Origin: Pseudoflavonifractor sp. Marseille-P3106 | GTDB lineage: Bacteria; Bacillota; Clostridia; Oscillospirales; Oscillospiraceae | DNA: 64,000 bases | Reading direction: 5' to 3' | NCBI GenBank assembly: GCA_900169975.1 | Contig: LT827122.1 | Location: 124,001 to 188,000, forward strand | Shown here: piece after piece, positions 28,660 to 36,974 of the stretch | Numbering within the stretch: position 1 is the stretch's first letter | Layout of the letters: each line of letters starts with the position of its first letter | Notes under the pieces: generated by a model | What the model saw: the letters and a program-made list of their open reading frames with translations, nothing else | Databases searched by the model: none | What the model was told of the DNA's origin: nothing | Translations under genes and position numbers: made by a program

Positions 28660-29513
28660 GGCTTTTCCCCCTTTCCGTGGAGCTTCAGCAGCCGGGCCAG
28701 GGTCTCCCGCATCTGCGCCCGGGGGACAACGGCGTCCACAAAGCCGTGCTCCTCCAGATATTCCGCCCGCTGAAAGCCCTCAGGAAGCGTCTGCCCGATG
28801 GTCTGCTGAATGACCCTCGGCCCGGCGAAGCCCACCAGGGCGCCCGGCTCTGCCAGGGTGATGTCCCCCAAACTGGCAAAGCTGGCGGTGACCCCTCCGG
28901 TGGTGGGGTCGGTGAGTACAGAAATGTAAAACCCGCCTTTCCGGGAAAAACGCTCCAGGGCGGCGGCGGTCTTGGCCATCTGCATCAGGGACAAAATCCC
29001 CTCCTGCATCCGGGCCCCGCCGCTGGCGGAGAAGAGGATGAGGGGAAGCTTGTTTTTCCCGGCATACTCGATGAGCCGGGTGACTTTTTCCCCCACGGCT
29101 GCGGACATACTGCCCATGAAAAAGCGGCTGTCCAGCACGCCGACGGCCGTTTTCCGGCCCTCGACGGCGCCAACGGCGGTGACCACCGCTTCGGAAAGTC
29201 CCGTGCGGGCCCTGCTCTCATCCAGCTTCCCGGCGTAGCCCGGAAAATGGAAGGGATCCCGGGAGGTCAGCCGCTCGTCCAGCTCCCGGAAGCTCCCGGC
29301 GTCCAGCAGCAGGCTCAGTCGGTGATAGGCACCGATGGGGTAGTGATAGCCGCACTTGGGACAGACGTGGCGGGCCTGGACCAACTCCCGGCGGGGGACG
29401 GTCTCCCCGCACCGGGGACAGGGGGCCGACCGGGCCAGGTGGCTGCTCTGCCCGTCCCGCATGGCCTTCAGCGCCAGCAGGTGCTGCCTCCTCTTAGCAA
29501 ACACTCCGTTCAT
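28656..29513 (-). CDS. accD: Acetyl-CoA carboxylase carboxyltransferase beta subunit
   Basis: 285 aa. A four-cysteine zinc ribbon at the N-terminus (CPRCGETVPRRELVQARHVC...CGYHY) precedes the crotonase-like domain with FSASGGARMQEGILSLMQMA and TDPTTGGVTASFASLGDIT. It pairs with AccA to move the carboxyl group from biotin to acetyl-CoA, giving malonyl-CoA. Its ATG overlaps the accC stop by 4 nt. Confidence 0.96.
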   Translation of the reverse strand: MNGVFAKRRQHLLALKAMRDGQSSHLARSAPCPRCGETVPRRELVQARHVCPKCGYHYPIGAYHRLSLLLDAGSFRELDERLTSRDPFHFPGYAGKLDESRARTGLSEAVVTAVGAVEGRKTAVGVLDSRFFMGSMSAAVGEKVTRLIEYAGKNKLPLILFSASGGARMQEGILSLMQMAKTAAALERFSRKGGFYISVLTDPTTGGVTASFASLGDITLAEPGALVGFAGPRVIQQTIGQTLPEGFQRAEYLEEHGFVDAVVPRAQMRETLARLLKLHGKGEKP

Positions 29514-30892
29514 GCCCCGCCCTCCTCTCCGGTGTCACACCACTTCAGCAGAGTGTCCAGATTTCGTTCCAGAAACGCCGTGTCCACATTTCCCCGGACA
29601 AACTCCGGGCAGTACATGATCTGGTGGGCCAGCGCGGCGTTGGTGGTACAGCCCTCGATCACCAGCTCCTCCAGCGCCCGGCGCATCCGGCGCACCGCGT
29701 CCAGTCGGGTGGGGGCGTGGACCACCACCTTGGCGCAGAGGGAGTCATAAAAAGAGGGAAGGGTGTACCCGGTGTAAAGGGCGGTCTCCACCCGTACGCC
29801 CAGGCCGCCGGGGAGGTGAAGAAAGTCCACTGTCCCCGGGCAGGGGGCAAAGCCCCGGCGGGGGTCCTCGGCATTGATACGGCACTCCAGGGCATGGCCG
29901 GTGAGGGTAATCTCCTCCTGCCGCCGGGAGAGAGGAAGACCGGCGGCAATGCGGATCTGCTCCCGCACCAGATCCATCCCGGTGACAAACTCCGTGACCG
30001 GGTGTTCCACCTGAATGCGGGTGTTCATCTCAATAAAGTAAAAGCGCCCCTCCCGGTCCACCGCAAATTCCACGGTCCCGGCGTTTTCATACCCGGCGGC
30101 CCGGGCAGCCTTCACCGCGGCCTCGCCCATGGCCGCGCGCAGGGCGGGTGTGAGGGCCCTGGAGGGGGATTCTTCAATGAGCTTCTGATTTTTCCGCTGG
30201 ATGGAGCAGTCCCGTTCCCCCAGCTGGATCACATTTCCGTGGCGGTCGGCCAGGATCTGAAACTCGATGTGCCTGGGGGAGAGGATGAGCTTTTCCAGAT
30301 ACATCTCCCCGTCTCCGAAGTTGGCCACCGCCTCGCTCCGGGCCTCCTCAAACGTTCCCTCCAGCTCCTCCGGGGAGAAACACCGCCGCATCCCCCGGCC
30401 CCCGCCGCCGGCGGCGGCCTTGATGAGTACGGGGTAACCGATGGCGTCGGCCGCCCGGCGTGCCGCCGTGGCGTCGGCCACCGCACCGTCCGAGCCGGGC
30501 ACCACGGGTACTCCCACCGCCCGCATCAGCGACCGGGCTGCGGCCTTGTTGCCCATTTTTCGAATGACCTCCCCGGATGGACCGATGAACTTCAGTCCCT
30601 CCCGGGCGCAGGCGTCGGCAAAGTCGGCGTTCTCCGACAAAAAGCCGTAGCCGGGGTGGATGGCGTCGCACCCGGCAGACTGGGCGGCAGTGAGGATGGC
30701 GGCGGTGTTGAGATAGCTCTCTCCCGCCCGGGGCGGACCCACGCACACCGCCCGCCCCGCCAGCTGGACGGGGAGGCTGTCGGCGTCGGCGGTGGAGTGG
30801 ACCACCACCGTATCGATGTCCAGATCCCGGCAGGCCCGTAGGATCCGGAGAGCAATCTCCCCCCGGTTGGCGATTAAAATCCGCTGAAACAT
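29510..30892 (-). CDS. accC: Acetyl-CoA carboxylase biotin carboxylase subunit
   Basis: 460 aa ATP-grasp enzyme that carboxylates the biotin on AccB. N-terminal MFQRILIANRGEIALRILRA, glycine-rich ATP loop KAAAGGGGRGMRR, catalytic region MNTRIQVEHPVTEFVTGMDL and HALECRINAEDP are all characteristic. It follows accB by 3 nt. Full length. Confidence 0.97.
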   Translation of the reverse strand: MFQRILIANRGEIALRILRACRDLDIDTVVVHSTADADSLPVQLAGRAVCVGPPRAGESYLNTAAILTAAQSAGCDAIHPGYGFLSENADFADACAREGLKFIGPSGEVIRKMGNKAAARSLMRAVGVPVVPGSDGAVADATAARRAADAIGYPVLIKAAAGGGGRGMRRCFSPEELEGTFEEARSEAVANFGDGEMYLEKLILSPRHIEFQILADRHGNVIQLGERDCSIQRKNQKLIEESPSRALTPALRAAMGEAAVKAARAAGYENAGTVEFAVDREGRFYFIEMNTRIQVEHPVTEFVTGMDLVREQIRIAAGLPLSRRQEEITLTGHALECRINAEDPRRGFAPCPGTVDFLHLPGGLGVRVETALYTGYTLPSFYDSLCAKVVVHAPTRLDAVRRMRRALEELVIEGCTTNAALAHQIMYCPEFVRGNVDTAFLERNLDTLLKWCDTGEEGGA

Positions 30893-30895
30893 TGC

Positions 30896-31306
30896 TTACA
30901 CCGCCCGATACCGGAGAATGGGATCGCCGAAACCCACCAGCTCCCCATCCGTCCGGAGCAGTTCCTCCACCACCAGATCGCAGGGGGCGGGGACCTCGCT
31001 CATCATTTTCATGGCTTCCATCAGGCACACGGTCTGCCCCTTCTTCACCTGATCCCCGGCCCGGACGAAGGGGGGCTGATCGGGGGCGGCGGCGGAGTAA
31101 TAGGTACCCACCAGGGGTGCAGACACAAAAAGGCCCTCGGGCTCCCGGGACGAAGCGGCGGGAGTCTGAGTTGGGGCCGGAGCCTTCACGGGCACCCCAA
31201 ACTCCTTCTTCAGCTCCAGGGTCACATCCTTTGTGGACAGCTTGAACGCGGTGCACCGCCCCGCCTCAAACCGGTCCAACAGGGCAAAAATTTCTTCGTT
31301 GGTCAT
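30896..31306 (-). CDS. accB: Biotin carboxyl carrier protein AccB
   Basis: 136 aa. The C-terminal biotinyl domain carries the target lysine in LMEAMKMMSEV. An N-terminal helical part and a Pro/Ala linker (VKAPAPTQTPAASS) precede it, the standard BCCP layout. The N-terminal half is somewhat short and divergent. Second gene of the operon after acpP, 66 nt downstream. Confidence 0.94.
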   Translation of the reverse strand: MTNEEIFALLDRFEAGRCTAFKLSTKDVTLELKKEFGVPVKAPAPTQTPAASSREPEGLFVSAPLVGTYYSAAAPDQPPFVRAGDQVKKGQTVCLMEAMKMMSEVPAPCDLVVEELLRTDGELVGFGDPILRYRAV

Positions 31307-31372
31307 GGAAAACTCCTTTCCCGGTGGAAAAAGCCCGCCGGAACCACGATGTCCCAGCGGGCCTCCCGGCGC

Positions 31373-31603
31373 TCAGTTGGCGTGGCTTTTCAGGTACTCG
31401 ACAATGTCGCCCACCGTAGCAAACTTGGCTACATCCTCGTCCGGGATGGTGACCCCGAACGCCTCCTCCAGCGCCATGGCCAGCTCCACAGCGGCCAGAG
31501 AGTCGGCTTCCAGATCCTCCGCCAGCCGGGCCTCGGGGAGCACTTTGTCCGCGTCACAGCTCAGGGTCTCCACAATGATATCGCGTACTTTTTCAAACTC
31601 CAT
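31373..31603 (-). CDS. acpP: Acyl carrier protein
   Basis: 76 aa acidic four-helix protein. The phosphopantetheine serine is in DLEADSLAAVEL. First gene of the acc/fab operon; AAGGAGG lies upstream of the ATG. Its placement at the head means ACP is made in step with all cycle enzymes. Confidence 0.96.
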   Translation of the reverse strand: MEFEKVRDIIVETLSCDADKVLPEARLAEDLEADSLAAVELAMALEEAFGVTIPDEDVAKFATVGDIVEYLKSHAN

Positions 31604-31631
31604 AGTAAAATCCTCCTTATTAGTTCAATTA

Positions 31632-31657
31632 TTTTAATTAAAAATTTTTAATTAAAA
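31632..31657. promoter_or_regulatory. 26-bp perfect palindrome, candidate operator of the fatty-acid operon
   Basis: TTTTAATTAAAAA and its exact reverse complement meet without a spacer. It begins about 5 nt after the predicted transcription start of the acpP operon and ends before the ribosome site, a roadblock/repressor position. The MarR protein encoded at the operon's end is the natural candidate binder; this link is inference. Confidence 0.6.
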
Positions 31658-31668
31658 AGGATGAAGTA

Positions 31669-31696
31669 ATGATACCATGATTTTTCGGATTGTCAA
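31669..31696 (-). promoter_or_regulatory. Promoter of the acp-acc-fab operon
   Basis: Minus-strand TTGACA (31696-31691), 16-nt spacer, TATCAT (31674-31669) with an extended TG element. A strong consensus match, back to back with the promoter of the acetyltransferase gene. Confidence 0.75.
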
Positions 31697-31703
31697 GAAA
31701 AAG

Positions 31704-31732
31704 TTTTCGGCAGCGGACTTTCATGGTATACT
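31704..31732 (+). promoter_or_regulatory. Extended -10 promoter of the acetyltransferase gene
   Basis: TATACT at 31727-31732 preceded by TGG (extended -10); the -35 at 31704-31709 (TTTTCG) is weak. Start codon 35 nt downstream. Confidence 0.5.
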
Positions 31733-31766
31733 GGGCAGTGAAAAACTGTCGAGAGGAGAGTTGACA

Positions 31767-32372
31767 ATGACACAGCATGAGCGGGCCCTGGCGGGCCGGC
31801 TGTTTGACGCCCGGTGCCCGGAGATGCGTCGGCTCAAGCACAAAGCCCACGTCCTCTGCCAGCGGTTCAACGCCATGGACGAGTTCGATCCCGACCGGCT
31901 CCCCCTGATTCGGGAATTCATCGGCTCCATCGGGGACGGGTACTACTTCCAGGGGCCCATTCAGTTCAATTATGGCTGCAACACCCACATCGGGGCCGGC
32001 TTTTTCGCCAACTTCAACCTGACGGTGATGGACGACGGGCCCATCACCATCGGCGACCACGTGATGCTGGCCCCCAACGTCTCTCTGATGGCCACCACCC
32101 ACCCCCTGATCGCCGCGGAGCGGGGGGCCCTGACCTATCCGGACGGCCACGTCTCCACCTCGGAGTACGCCCCCGCCATTCACATCGGCAGTCATGTGTG
32201 GCTGGCCTGCAGCGTCACGGTATGCGGCGGGGTGACCATCGGGGACGGCGCCGTCGTGGGTGCCGGGAGCGTGGTGACCAAGGACATCCCCGCGGGATGG
32301 CTGGCCTACGGAAACCCCTGCAGACCCATTCGGCCCATTACTCAGGCGGACAGCAAGCTGGACCTGCTGTGA
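31767..32372 (+). CDS. Maltose/galactoside O-acetyltransferase family protein
   Basis: 201 aa left-handed beta-helix acetyltransferase using acetyl-CoA. The N-terminal mac domain (LAGRLFDARCPEMRRLKHKA) and the hexapeptide repeats with NTHIGAGFFANFNLTVMDDG, VMLAPNVSLMATTHPL (catalytic His) and GDGAVVGAGSVVTKDIPAGW mark the Maa/LacA/NodL group. Acceptor sugar unknown. ATG at 31767 has GAGGAG upstream; an earlier ATG at 31677 lies in the promoter region and is rejected. Divergent from the fatty-acid operon, single gene. Confidence 0.92.
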   Translation: MTQHERALAGRLFDARCPEMRRLKHKAHVLCQRFNAMDEFDPDRLPLIREFIGSIGDGYYFQGPIQFNYGCNTHIGAGFFANFNLTVMDDGPITIGDHVMLAPNVSLMATTHPLIAAERGALTYPDGHVSTSEYAPAIHIGSHVWLACSVTVCGGVTIGDGAVVGAGSVVTKDIPAGWLAYGNPCRPIRPITQADSKLDLL

Positions 32373-32393
32373 CCCCAACCTCCAAACACACGC

Positions 32394-32426
32394 AAAAAAG
32401 TCGCCCCATGGAATATCCATGGGGCG
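32394..32426 (-). terminator. Terminator of pnp
   Basis: Perfect 11-bp stem (32402-32412, 32416-32426), 3-nt loop, T6 on the minus strand (32399-32394). Confidence 0.9.
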
Positions 32427-32449
32427 GCCTTACGTTTGAAACCGGGGGC

Positions 32450-34591
32450 TTACTTTTTCAGTCCGGGGTTGTTTTTCAGTTCCTTCAGGGCATCCTTGTA
32501 GGAGAGGTTGACCCGGCCCTTCTCGTCGATTTCGGTGACCTTCACCCAGATCATGTCGCCGATGTTCACCACATCCTCCACCTTCTCCACCCGGTGGTCG
32601 GCCAGCTTGGAGATGTGGACCATGCCGTCCTTGCCGGGAGCCAGCTCCACGAAGGCGCCGAAGGTCATGATGCGCACCACTTTGCCGTAGTACAGCGCGC
32701 CCACCTCGGGCACAAAGACGATGGTCTCGATCATCTTCTTGGCCGCGTCGCAGGCCTCGGAATTGGGGGAGGCGATATGGATGGTGCCGTCGTCCTCGAT
32801 GTCCACCTGGGCGCCGGACTCGGCGGTGATCTTCTGAATGACCGAGCCGCCCTTGCCGATGACCTCGCGGATCTTGTCCACGTCGATCTTCATGGTGATC
32901 ATCTTGGGGGCGTACTTGCTCACCTCGGCGCGGGGCTTTCTGATGCAGGGGAGCATCACCTCGTCGAGGATGGCGAAGCGGGCGTCCCTGGTGATCTCCA
33001 GGGCCTCTTTGATAATGGCGTGGGAGAGGCCGTCGTTCTTGATGTCCATCTGGATGGCAGTGATGCCGGCCTTGGTGCCGGCCACCTTGAAGTCCATCTC
33101 ACCGTGGAAGTCCTCCACGCCCTGGATGTCGATGAAGGTGGTAAAGCCGCCGTTATCGTCCTGGATGAGGCCGCAGGAAATGCCGGCCACAGGGGCCTTG
33201 ATGGGCACACCGGCGTCCATGAGGGCCAAGGTGGAGCCACAGATGGAGCCCTGGGATGTGGAGCCGTTGGAGCTGAGGACCTCAGAGACCACGCGGATGG
33301 CGTAGGGGAACTCCTCCACGGAGGGGATGACGGGCTCCAGGGCCCGCTCGGCCAGCGCGCCGTGGCCCTTCTCCCGGCGGTTGGTGGACCGGGCGGCCCG
33401 GGCTTCGCCGGTGGAGTAGGCGGGGAAGTTGTAGTGGTGCATGTACCGCTTCTCCTCCTCCTCCCAGATGGTGTCCAGCTTCTGGGAAGCGGCGAGAGTG
33501 TTCAGCGTGCAGATGGAGAGGACCTGCGTCTGGCCGCGGGTGAAGAGGCCGGAGCCGTGGACCCGGGGCAGAACGCCCACCTCTGCGGAGAGGGGCCGGA
33601 TCTCGTTCTTCTTCCGGCCGTCCACCCGGTGGCCCTCCAGGAGCCATGCCTTGACGATCTTCTTCTGGAACTTGTAGGTGATCTCCTCGAGGTACTTGTC
33701 CATCTCGGGGTAGTCGGCCAGGAACAGCTCGTGCCAGTGATCCACCAGAGCGTTCCACCGCTCCTCCCGGACGTTCTTGTCGTCGGTGTCCATGGCGGCC
33801 TGAGCCTCGGTCATGGTGGATTCCACGATCTTGTCGAAGAGCTCCTGATCGAAGTCGGCGTGGTCGTAGGTCATCTTCTCCCGGCCGATCTCGGCCACCA
33901 TGGTATTGATGAGCGCCACCTGCTTCTTGATCTCCTCGTGGGCCTCAACAATGGCGTTGTACATGATGTCGTCGGGGAGCTCGTTGGCGCCCGCCTCGAT
34001 CATGATGACCTTGCCCTCGGTGGCGGCCACGGTGAGGTCCAGCTTGGAGGCGTGCTTCTGCTCCTGATTGGGATTGAGGACGATCTGACCGTCCACATAC
34101 CCGGCCTCCAGGCAGCCGATGGGACCGGCCCAGGGAATGTTGGAGTAGGCCAGGCAGGCGGAGGTTCCGATCATGGCGGTGACTTCGGGAGAGCAGTCCC
34201 GATCCACGCTCATCACGGTGCAGGTGACCACCACGTCGTTGCGGAAGTCATAGGGGAAGAGGGGCCGGATGGACCGGTCGATGACACGGCTGGCCAGCAC
34301 GGCGGGCAGAGAGGGCTGGCCCTCCCGGCGCATAAAGGAGCCGGGGATCCGGCCCACGGCGTACAGCTTCTCCTCAAAGTCCACGCTCAGAGGAAAGAAG
34401 TCAATGCCGTCCCGGGGGCGGGCAGAGGCGGTGACGGCCACCAGCACGGTGGTCTCGCCATAGGTGACCATGGCGGAGGCGGTGGCCAGCTCGGCCACCT
34501 TGCCCACCTCGATCTTGAGGGGGCGGCCGCACAGGTCCATCTCATAGACCTTGCGGTTGGGGAACTGCTTGTGGGTAATGACGGTTGACAT
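32450..34591 (-). CDS. pnp: Polyribonucleotide nucleotidyltransferase
   Basis: 713 aa. Two RNase PH-like domains (about 10-230 and 320-550), the second with the phosphate-binding GSTSQGSICGSTLALMDAGV and the catalytic Asp in KVAGTKAGITAIQMDIK, then a KH domain (VIGKGGSVIQKI) and a C-terminal S1 domain. It degrades RNA 3' to 5' using phosphate. The C-terminus after S1 is short. ATG at 34591 has GGAGGA; an upstream open frame to 34759 covers the hairpin leader and is rejected. Downstream of rpsO, the conserved order. Confidence 0.97.
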   Translation of the reverse strand: MSTVITHKQFPNRKVYEMDLCGRPLKIEVGKVAELATASAMVTYGETTVLVAVTASARPRDGIDFFPLSVDFEEKLYAVGRIPGSFMRREGQPSLPAVLASRVIDRSIRPLFPYDFRNDVVVTCTVMSVDRDCSPEVTAMIGTSACLAYSNIPWAGPIGCLEAGYVDGQIVLNPNQEQKHASKLDLTVAATEGKVIMIEAGANELPDDIMYNAIVEAHEEIKKQVALINTMVAEIGREKMTYDHADFDQELFDKIVESTMTEAQAAMDTDDKNVREERWNALVDHWHELFLADYPEMDKYLEEITYKFQKKIVKAWLLEGHRVDGRKKNEIRPLSAEVGVLPRVHGSGLFTRGQTQVLSICTLNTLAASQKLDTIWEEEEKRYMHHYNFPAYSTGEARAARSTNRREKGHGALAERALEPVIPSVEEFPYAIRVVSEVLSSNGSTSQGSICGSTLALMDAGVPIKAPVAGISCGLIQDDNGGFTTFIDIQGVEDFHGEMDFKVAGTKAGITAIQMDIKNDGLSHAIIKEALEITRDARFAILDEVMLPCIRKPRAEVSKYAPKMITMKIDVDKIREVIGKGGSVIQKITAESGAQVDIEDDGTIHIASPNSEACDAAKKMIETIVFVPEVGALYYGKVVRIMTFGAFVELAPGKDGMVHISKLADHRVEKVEDVVNIGDMIWVKVTEIDEKGRVNLSYKDALKELKNNPGLKK

Positions 34592-34635
34592 AGTAGATCC
34601 TCCTTCGATCTCCCCCGACCGACCTCTTTCTTTAG

Positions 34636-34686
34636 CACTTGAATCCGGGCCTCCTCCGGGGAGACGGGGCGCAGATTCAACTGCTA
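34636..34686 (-). promoter_or_regulatory. Long hairpin in the pnp leader
   Basis: AGCACTTGAATC (34636-34647) pairs with GATTCAACTGCT (34674-34685) at 11 of 12 positions around a GC-rich loop. A large leader hairpin before pnp is the target of RNase III/PNPase autoregulation in E. coli; the same role here is inferred. Confidence 0.5.
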
Positions 34687-34730
34687 AATGAGCGGCGGAA
34701 TGGGGGTATTTTCGCTTCCACAGAATGGGG

Positions 34731-34761
34731 AAAAAGGGTGGCGCGGTAAACCACGCCACCC
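34731..34761 (-). terminator. Terminator/attenuator between rpsO and pnp
   Basis: Stem of 11 bp (34736-34746 with 34751-34761, one wobble), TAAA loop, T5 on the minus strand. Partial read-through would feed pnp, since no clear promoter separates the genes. Confidence 0.8.
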
Positions 34762-34775
34762 TCTATTCACATTTC

Positions 34776-35042
34776 TTACTTACGGATGCCCAGCTTGGCG
34801 ATGAGGGCGCGGTAACGCTCCACGTCCTTGGCAGCCAGATAGTCCAGCATCTTGCGGCGCTTGCCGATCATCTTGTACAGGCCGCGGCGGGAGTGGTTGT
34901 CGTGGATGTGAGTGCGCAGGTGCTCGGTGAGCTCATTGATGCGGGCGGTGAGGATGGCCACCTGAACCTCGGGGGAGCCGGTGTCGGTAGCATGGGTGCG
35001 GTTGGCCTCGATCACGGCCGTCTTTTCGTCTTTACGAATCAT
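34776..35042 (-). CDS. rpsO: 30S ribosomal protein S15
   Basis: 88 aa all-helical protein binding the 16S rRNA three-way junction. [20 protein letters not shown] and [20 protein letters not shown] are universally conserved S15 segments. The ATG at 35042 has AAAGGTGG eight nt upstream; an ATG at 35054 lies before that site. Standard length. Confidence 0.97.
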   Translation of the reverse strand: MIRKDEKTAVIEANRTHATDTGSPEVQVAILTARINELTEHLRTHIHDNHSRRGLYKMIGKRRKMLDYLAAKDVERYRALIAKLGIRK

Positions 35043-35054
35043 AAAAAATTCCAC

Positions 35055-35152
35055 CTTTCATTTTTCTGCCCAAAGGGCTGAGGGAGGGGTGGGTGAACAC
35101 CTCCAAACGGAGGCCGTCTCCCGCTCTCTAAGCCGATGGACGGTTTGCATGC
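35055..35152 (-). promoter_or_regulatory. Structured rpsO leader, candidate S15 autoregulatory RNA
   Basis: Between the predicted start of transcription near 35152 and the ATG, the minus strand forms a CCTCC-GTTT-GGAGG hairpin and a GCCC-TTT-GGGC hairpin close to the ribosome site. S15 commonly represses its own mRNA through such leaders; the match here is by position and hairpins only. Confidence 0.35.
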
Positions 35153-35158
35153 TTTCAA

Positions 35159-35187
35159 AATATATCACACATTTTACCCGGTGTAAA
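35159..35187 (-). promoter_or_regulatory. Promoter of rpsO
   Basis: Minus-strand TTTACA (35187-35182), 17-nt spacer, TATATT (35164-35159). Confidence 0.6.
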
Positions 35188-35230
35188 GGAAAATTATCAC
35201 GAAATGCGGAAATTGCCGTTCTTTTTCCTT

Positions 35231-36289
35231 TCATCCCGCCGGGGCGTCCGCCCACTGATAGCCCGCCGCGGCCAGTTCCTCGGCGGTGTGGAGCAATCCG
35301 TCACCCAGAGCGGCGTCCAAGTAGAGCCGCTCCCCGGAGTCCACTTGGACGGCGTTCCAGAACCAGCTCTGGCCGAGATGCGTCCCCTCCACCACCTCGC
35401 AGGCGGTCCCAACCTGCTGACACAGCAGGGCGTAGGCCAGGGCCAGGCCCTCAGCGTCGGCAGAGCCGTCCACCAGGGCGGCGTAGGCGGTGTTTCCGCC
35501 CCCTGCGGCGTAGGCGGCATAGCTCCGCAGCTCCGAAGCCGCCCGCAGCGCGGCGGCGCGGGGATCCAGGCCCCGCAGGGAGCCGGAGATGGCCCCCGCC
35601 TGGGCCGCCAGCCGCTCACTCTTGCCCCACAGTTCGTCGGCGGCCTCGGGATAGGTCAGGGTGATCTCCACCACCCGCTGGCTGCCGTGGTCCGGATAGA
35701 GGGTAATCCCGGCCTGCGGCATCCCCAGAGCCGCCACCGGCGTATCATAATAGGCCTGGCGGATGAGCTGGGCAATGGACGCCTCATCCTCCGCAAAGTA
35801 GGCCACCCGGAGCACCACTTCGCCGGAAAAGGAAGTCAGGGCCTCCTGAAGCTCCGATCGGATGGCACTGGAGCCGGTGACATTGACGATGGAGCGGATC
35901 TGGTCCGCCGTGCGGCGGTATCGGATGGCGATGGACGCCTGATAGTAGGAGACCACCCGGGTGCACTCGTGCTTGATGTAATCCACCGCGTAGGCCCCCA
36001 CCGGGTCCTCGGCGGCCACCTCCAGGCAGGCGGCGGTGAGGGCGGACTCCACGTCGTCGGCGTAGTCGTAGAGCTGGATGACTCCTGCCTCCTGGCCCTG
36101 GGAGACCAGATACAAAACCGCGGAGACCAGCTCCTGATAGTTCTCCACCCGAAGGACGGAGGAGTCCTCCGCGGTGACGGGCTTGTCCACATGGGCCGTC
36201 ACCGACTCGTAGGAGCGCTCCAGCATGGAAGAGCAGCCGGACAGCAGCAGGCACAGCGCCAGCAGTCCGCTCAGGGCGCGCAGTTTCAT
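35231..36289 (-). CDS. Lipoprotein with a degenerate transglutaminase-like C-terminus
   Basis: 352 aa. Lipobox LLLSGC with Cys19 after a short basic signal, so the protein is anchored outside the membrane. The mid region is helical without known motifs. The C-terminal 80 residues (LALAYALLCQQVGTACEVVE, then WFWNAVQVDSGERLYLDAAL) have the strand order of transglutaminase-like domains, but the catalytic Cys position is GSADAEG and the His position WFWN, so only the Asp site remains; it is probably a non-enzymatic binding module. Similar proteins occur in Oscillospiraceae as hypothetical lipoproteins. Neighbours give no functional hint. Confidence 0.7.
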   Translation of the reverse strand: MKLRALSGLLALCLLLSGCSSMLERSYESVTAHVDKPVTAEDSSVLRVENYQELVSAVLYLVSQGQEAGVIQLYDYADDVESALTAACLEVAAEDPVGAYAVDYIKHECTRVVSYYQASIAIRYRRTADQIRSIVNVTGSSAIRSELQEALTSFSGEVVLRVAYFAEDEASIAQLIRQAYYDTPVAALGMPQAGITLYPDHGSQRVVEITLTYPEAADELWGKSERLAAQAGAISGSLRGLDPRAAALRAASELRSYAAYAAGGGNTAYAALVDGSADAEGLALAYALLCQQVGTACEVVEGTHLGQSWFWNAVQVDSGERLYLDAALGDGLLHTAEELAAAGYQWADAPAG

Positions 36290-36341
36290 TCCGGGGCCTC
36301 CTCTCCCGCAAAATCAGGGCCGTCTCCGCAGCGCGGGGGCC

Positions 36342-36941
36342 TCAATAGCCCAGTTCTTCCTCCACCAGCACCACCTCGGCGCAGGGAATCCCCACCGGCT
36401 TGCGCCACAGGGTCACCAGGACCCCGCAGATCCGCTCGGGACTGTCACAGTCGTAACAGCGGTCGCCCCGGGCGGCGCAGGGGGTCCTGCGCCCAAGCCG
36501 CTGGGCGTTCTTCGGCCCGGCCACGTTCCGGGCCCGGGAAAGGGCGGCCTGCGCATCGGGGGCGATCTTGTTGGCCCCCACCACAAAATAAACCGACTCG
36601 TGGCCGTCCAGGGTGGCGGCCACCCGGTTGCCGTGGCCGTCGATGTTGAAGATCTCCCCGGTCTCGGCCAGCGCGTTGGCGGAGGTCAGGTAGACCTGGG
36701 CCGTGCGGGCGGCGGCGCGGGCCTCCGGTCCCTGGGCCGACCAGTGCCAGTAGACGGTGTTGTGGGCAGCCAGCCGCTCGTAGAGCCCCAGCTCCTGAAG
36801 GGTGACCGATCCCCCCATGCCGATGGTTCGGCCATCCAGCTTTCCATCCAGATAGTCCGCGGCCTCTCTTCCCGTGGCGAAGCGGGAAACCGCAAAGCCG
36901 CGGCGTTCCAGCGCCTGGGTCAGCTTGTCCCATTGGATCAT
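36342..36941 (-). CDS. LUD domain protein (LutC/YkgG-like)
   Basis: 199 aa. The pattern GMGGSVTLQELGLYERL, then VYLTSANALAETGEIFNIDG-GNRVAA and FVVGANKIAPD-AALSRARNVAGPKNAQRL belongs to the LUD (DUF162) family, whose member LutC acts in lactate oxidation. In this short stand-alone form without LutA/LutB nearby, the substrate cannot be inferred. C-terminal Cys residues (CAARGDRCYDCDSPERICG) form a metal-binding-like cluster seen in such single-domain members. Confidence 0.88.
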   Translation of the reverse strand: MIQWDKLTQALERRGFAVSRFATGREAADYLDGKLDGRTIGMGGSVTLQELGLYERLAAHNTVYWHWSAQGPEARAAARTAQVYLTSANALAETGEIFNIDGHGNRVAATLDGHESVYFVVGANKIAPDAQAALSRARNVAGPKNAQRLGRRTPCAARGDRCYDCDSPERICGVLVTLWRKPVGIPCAEVVLVEEELGY

Positions 36942-36974
36942 GATACCCCTCTTTTCTCTTTGTTCAATCGCCTG

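Noticed and set aside
31814-34588. Plus-strand frame of 924 codons across the acetyltransferase and opposite pnp
   Set aside because: It begins inside the acetyltransferase in another frame and then mirrors pnp; composition is typical of antisense shadows.
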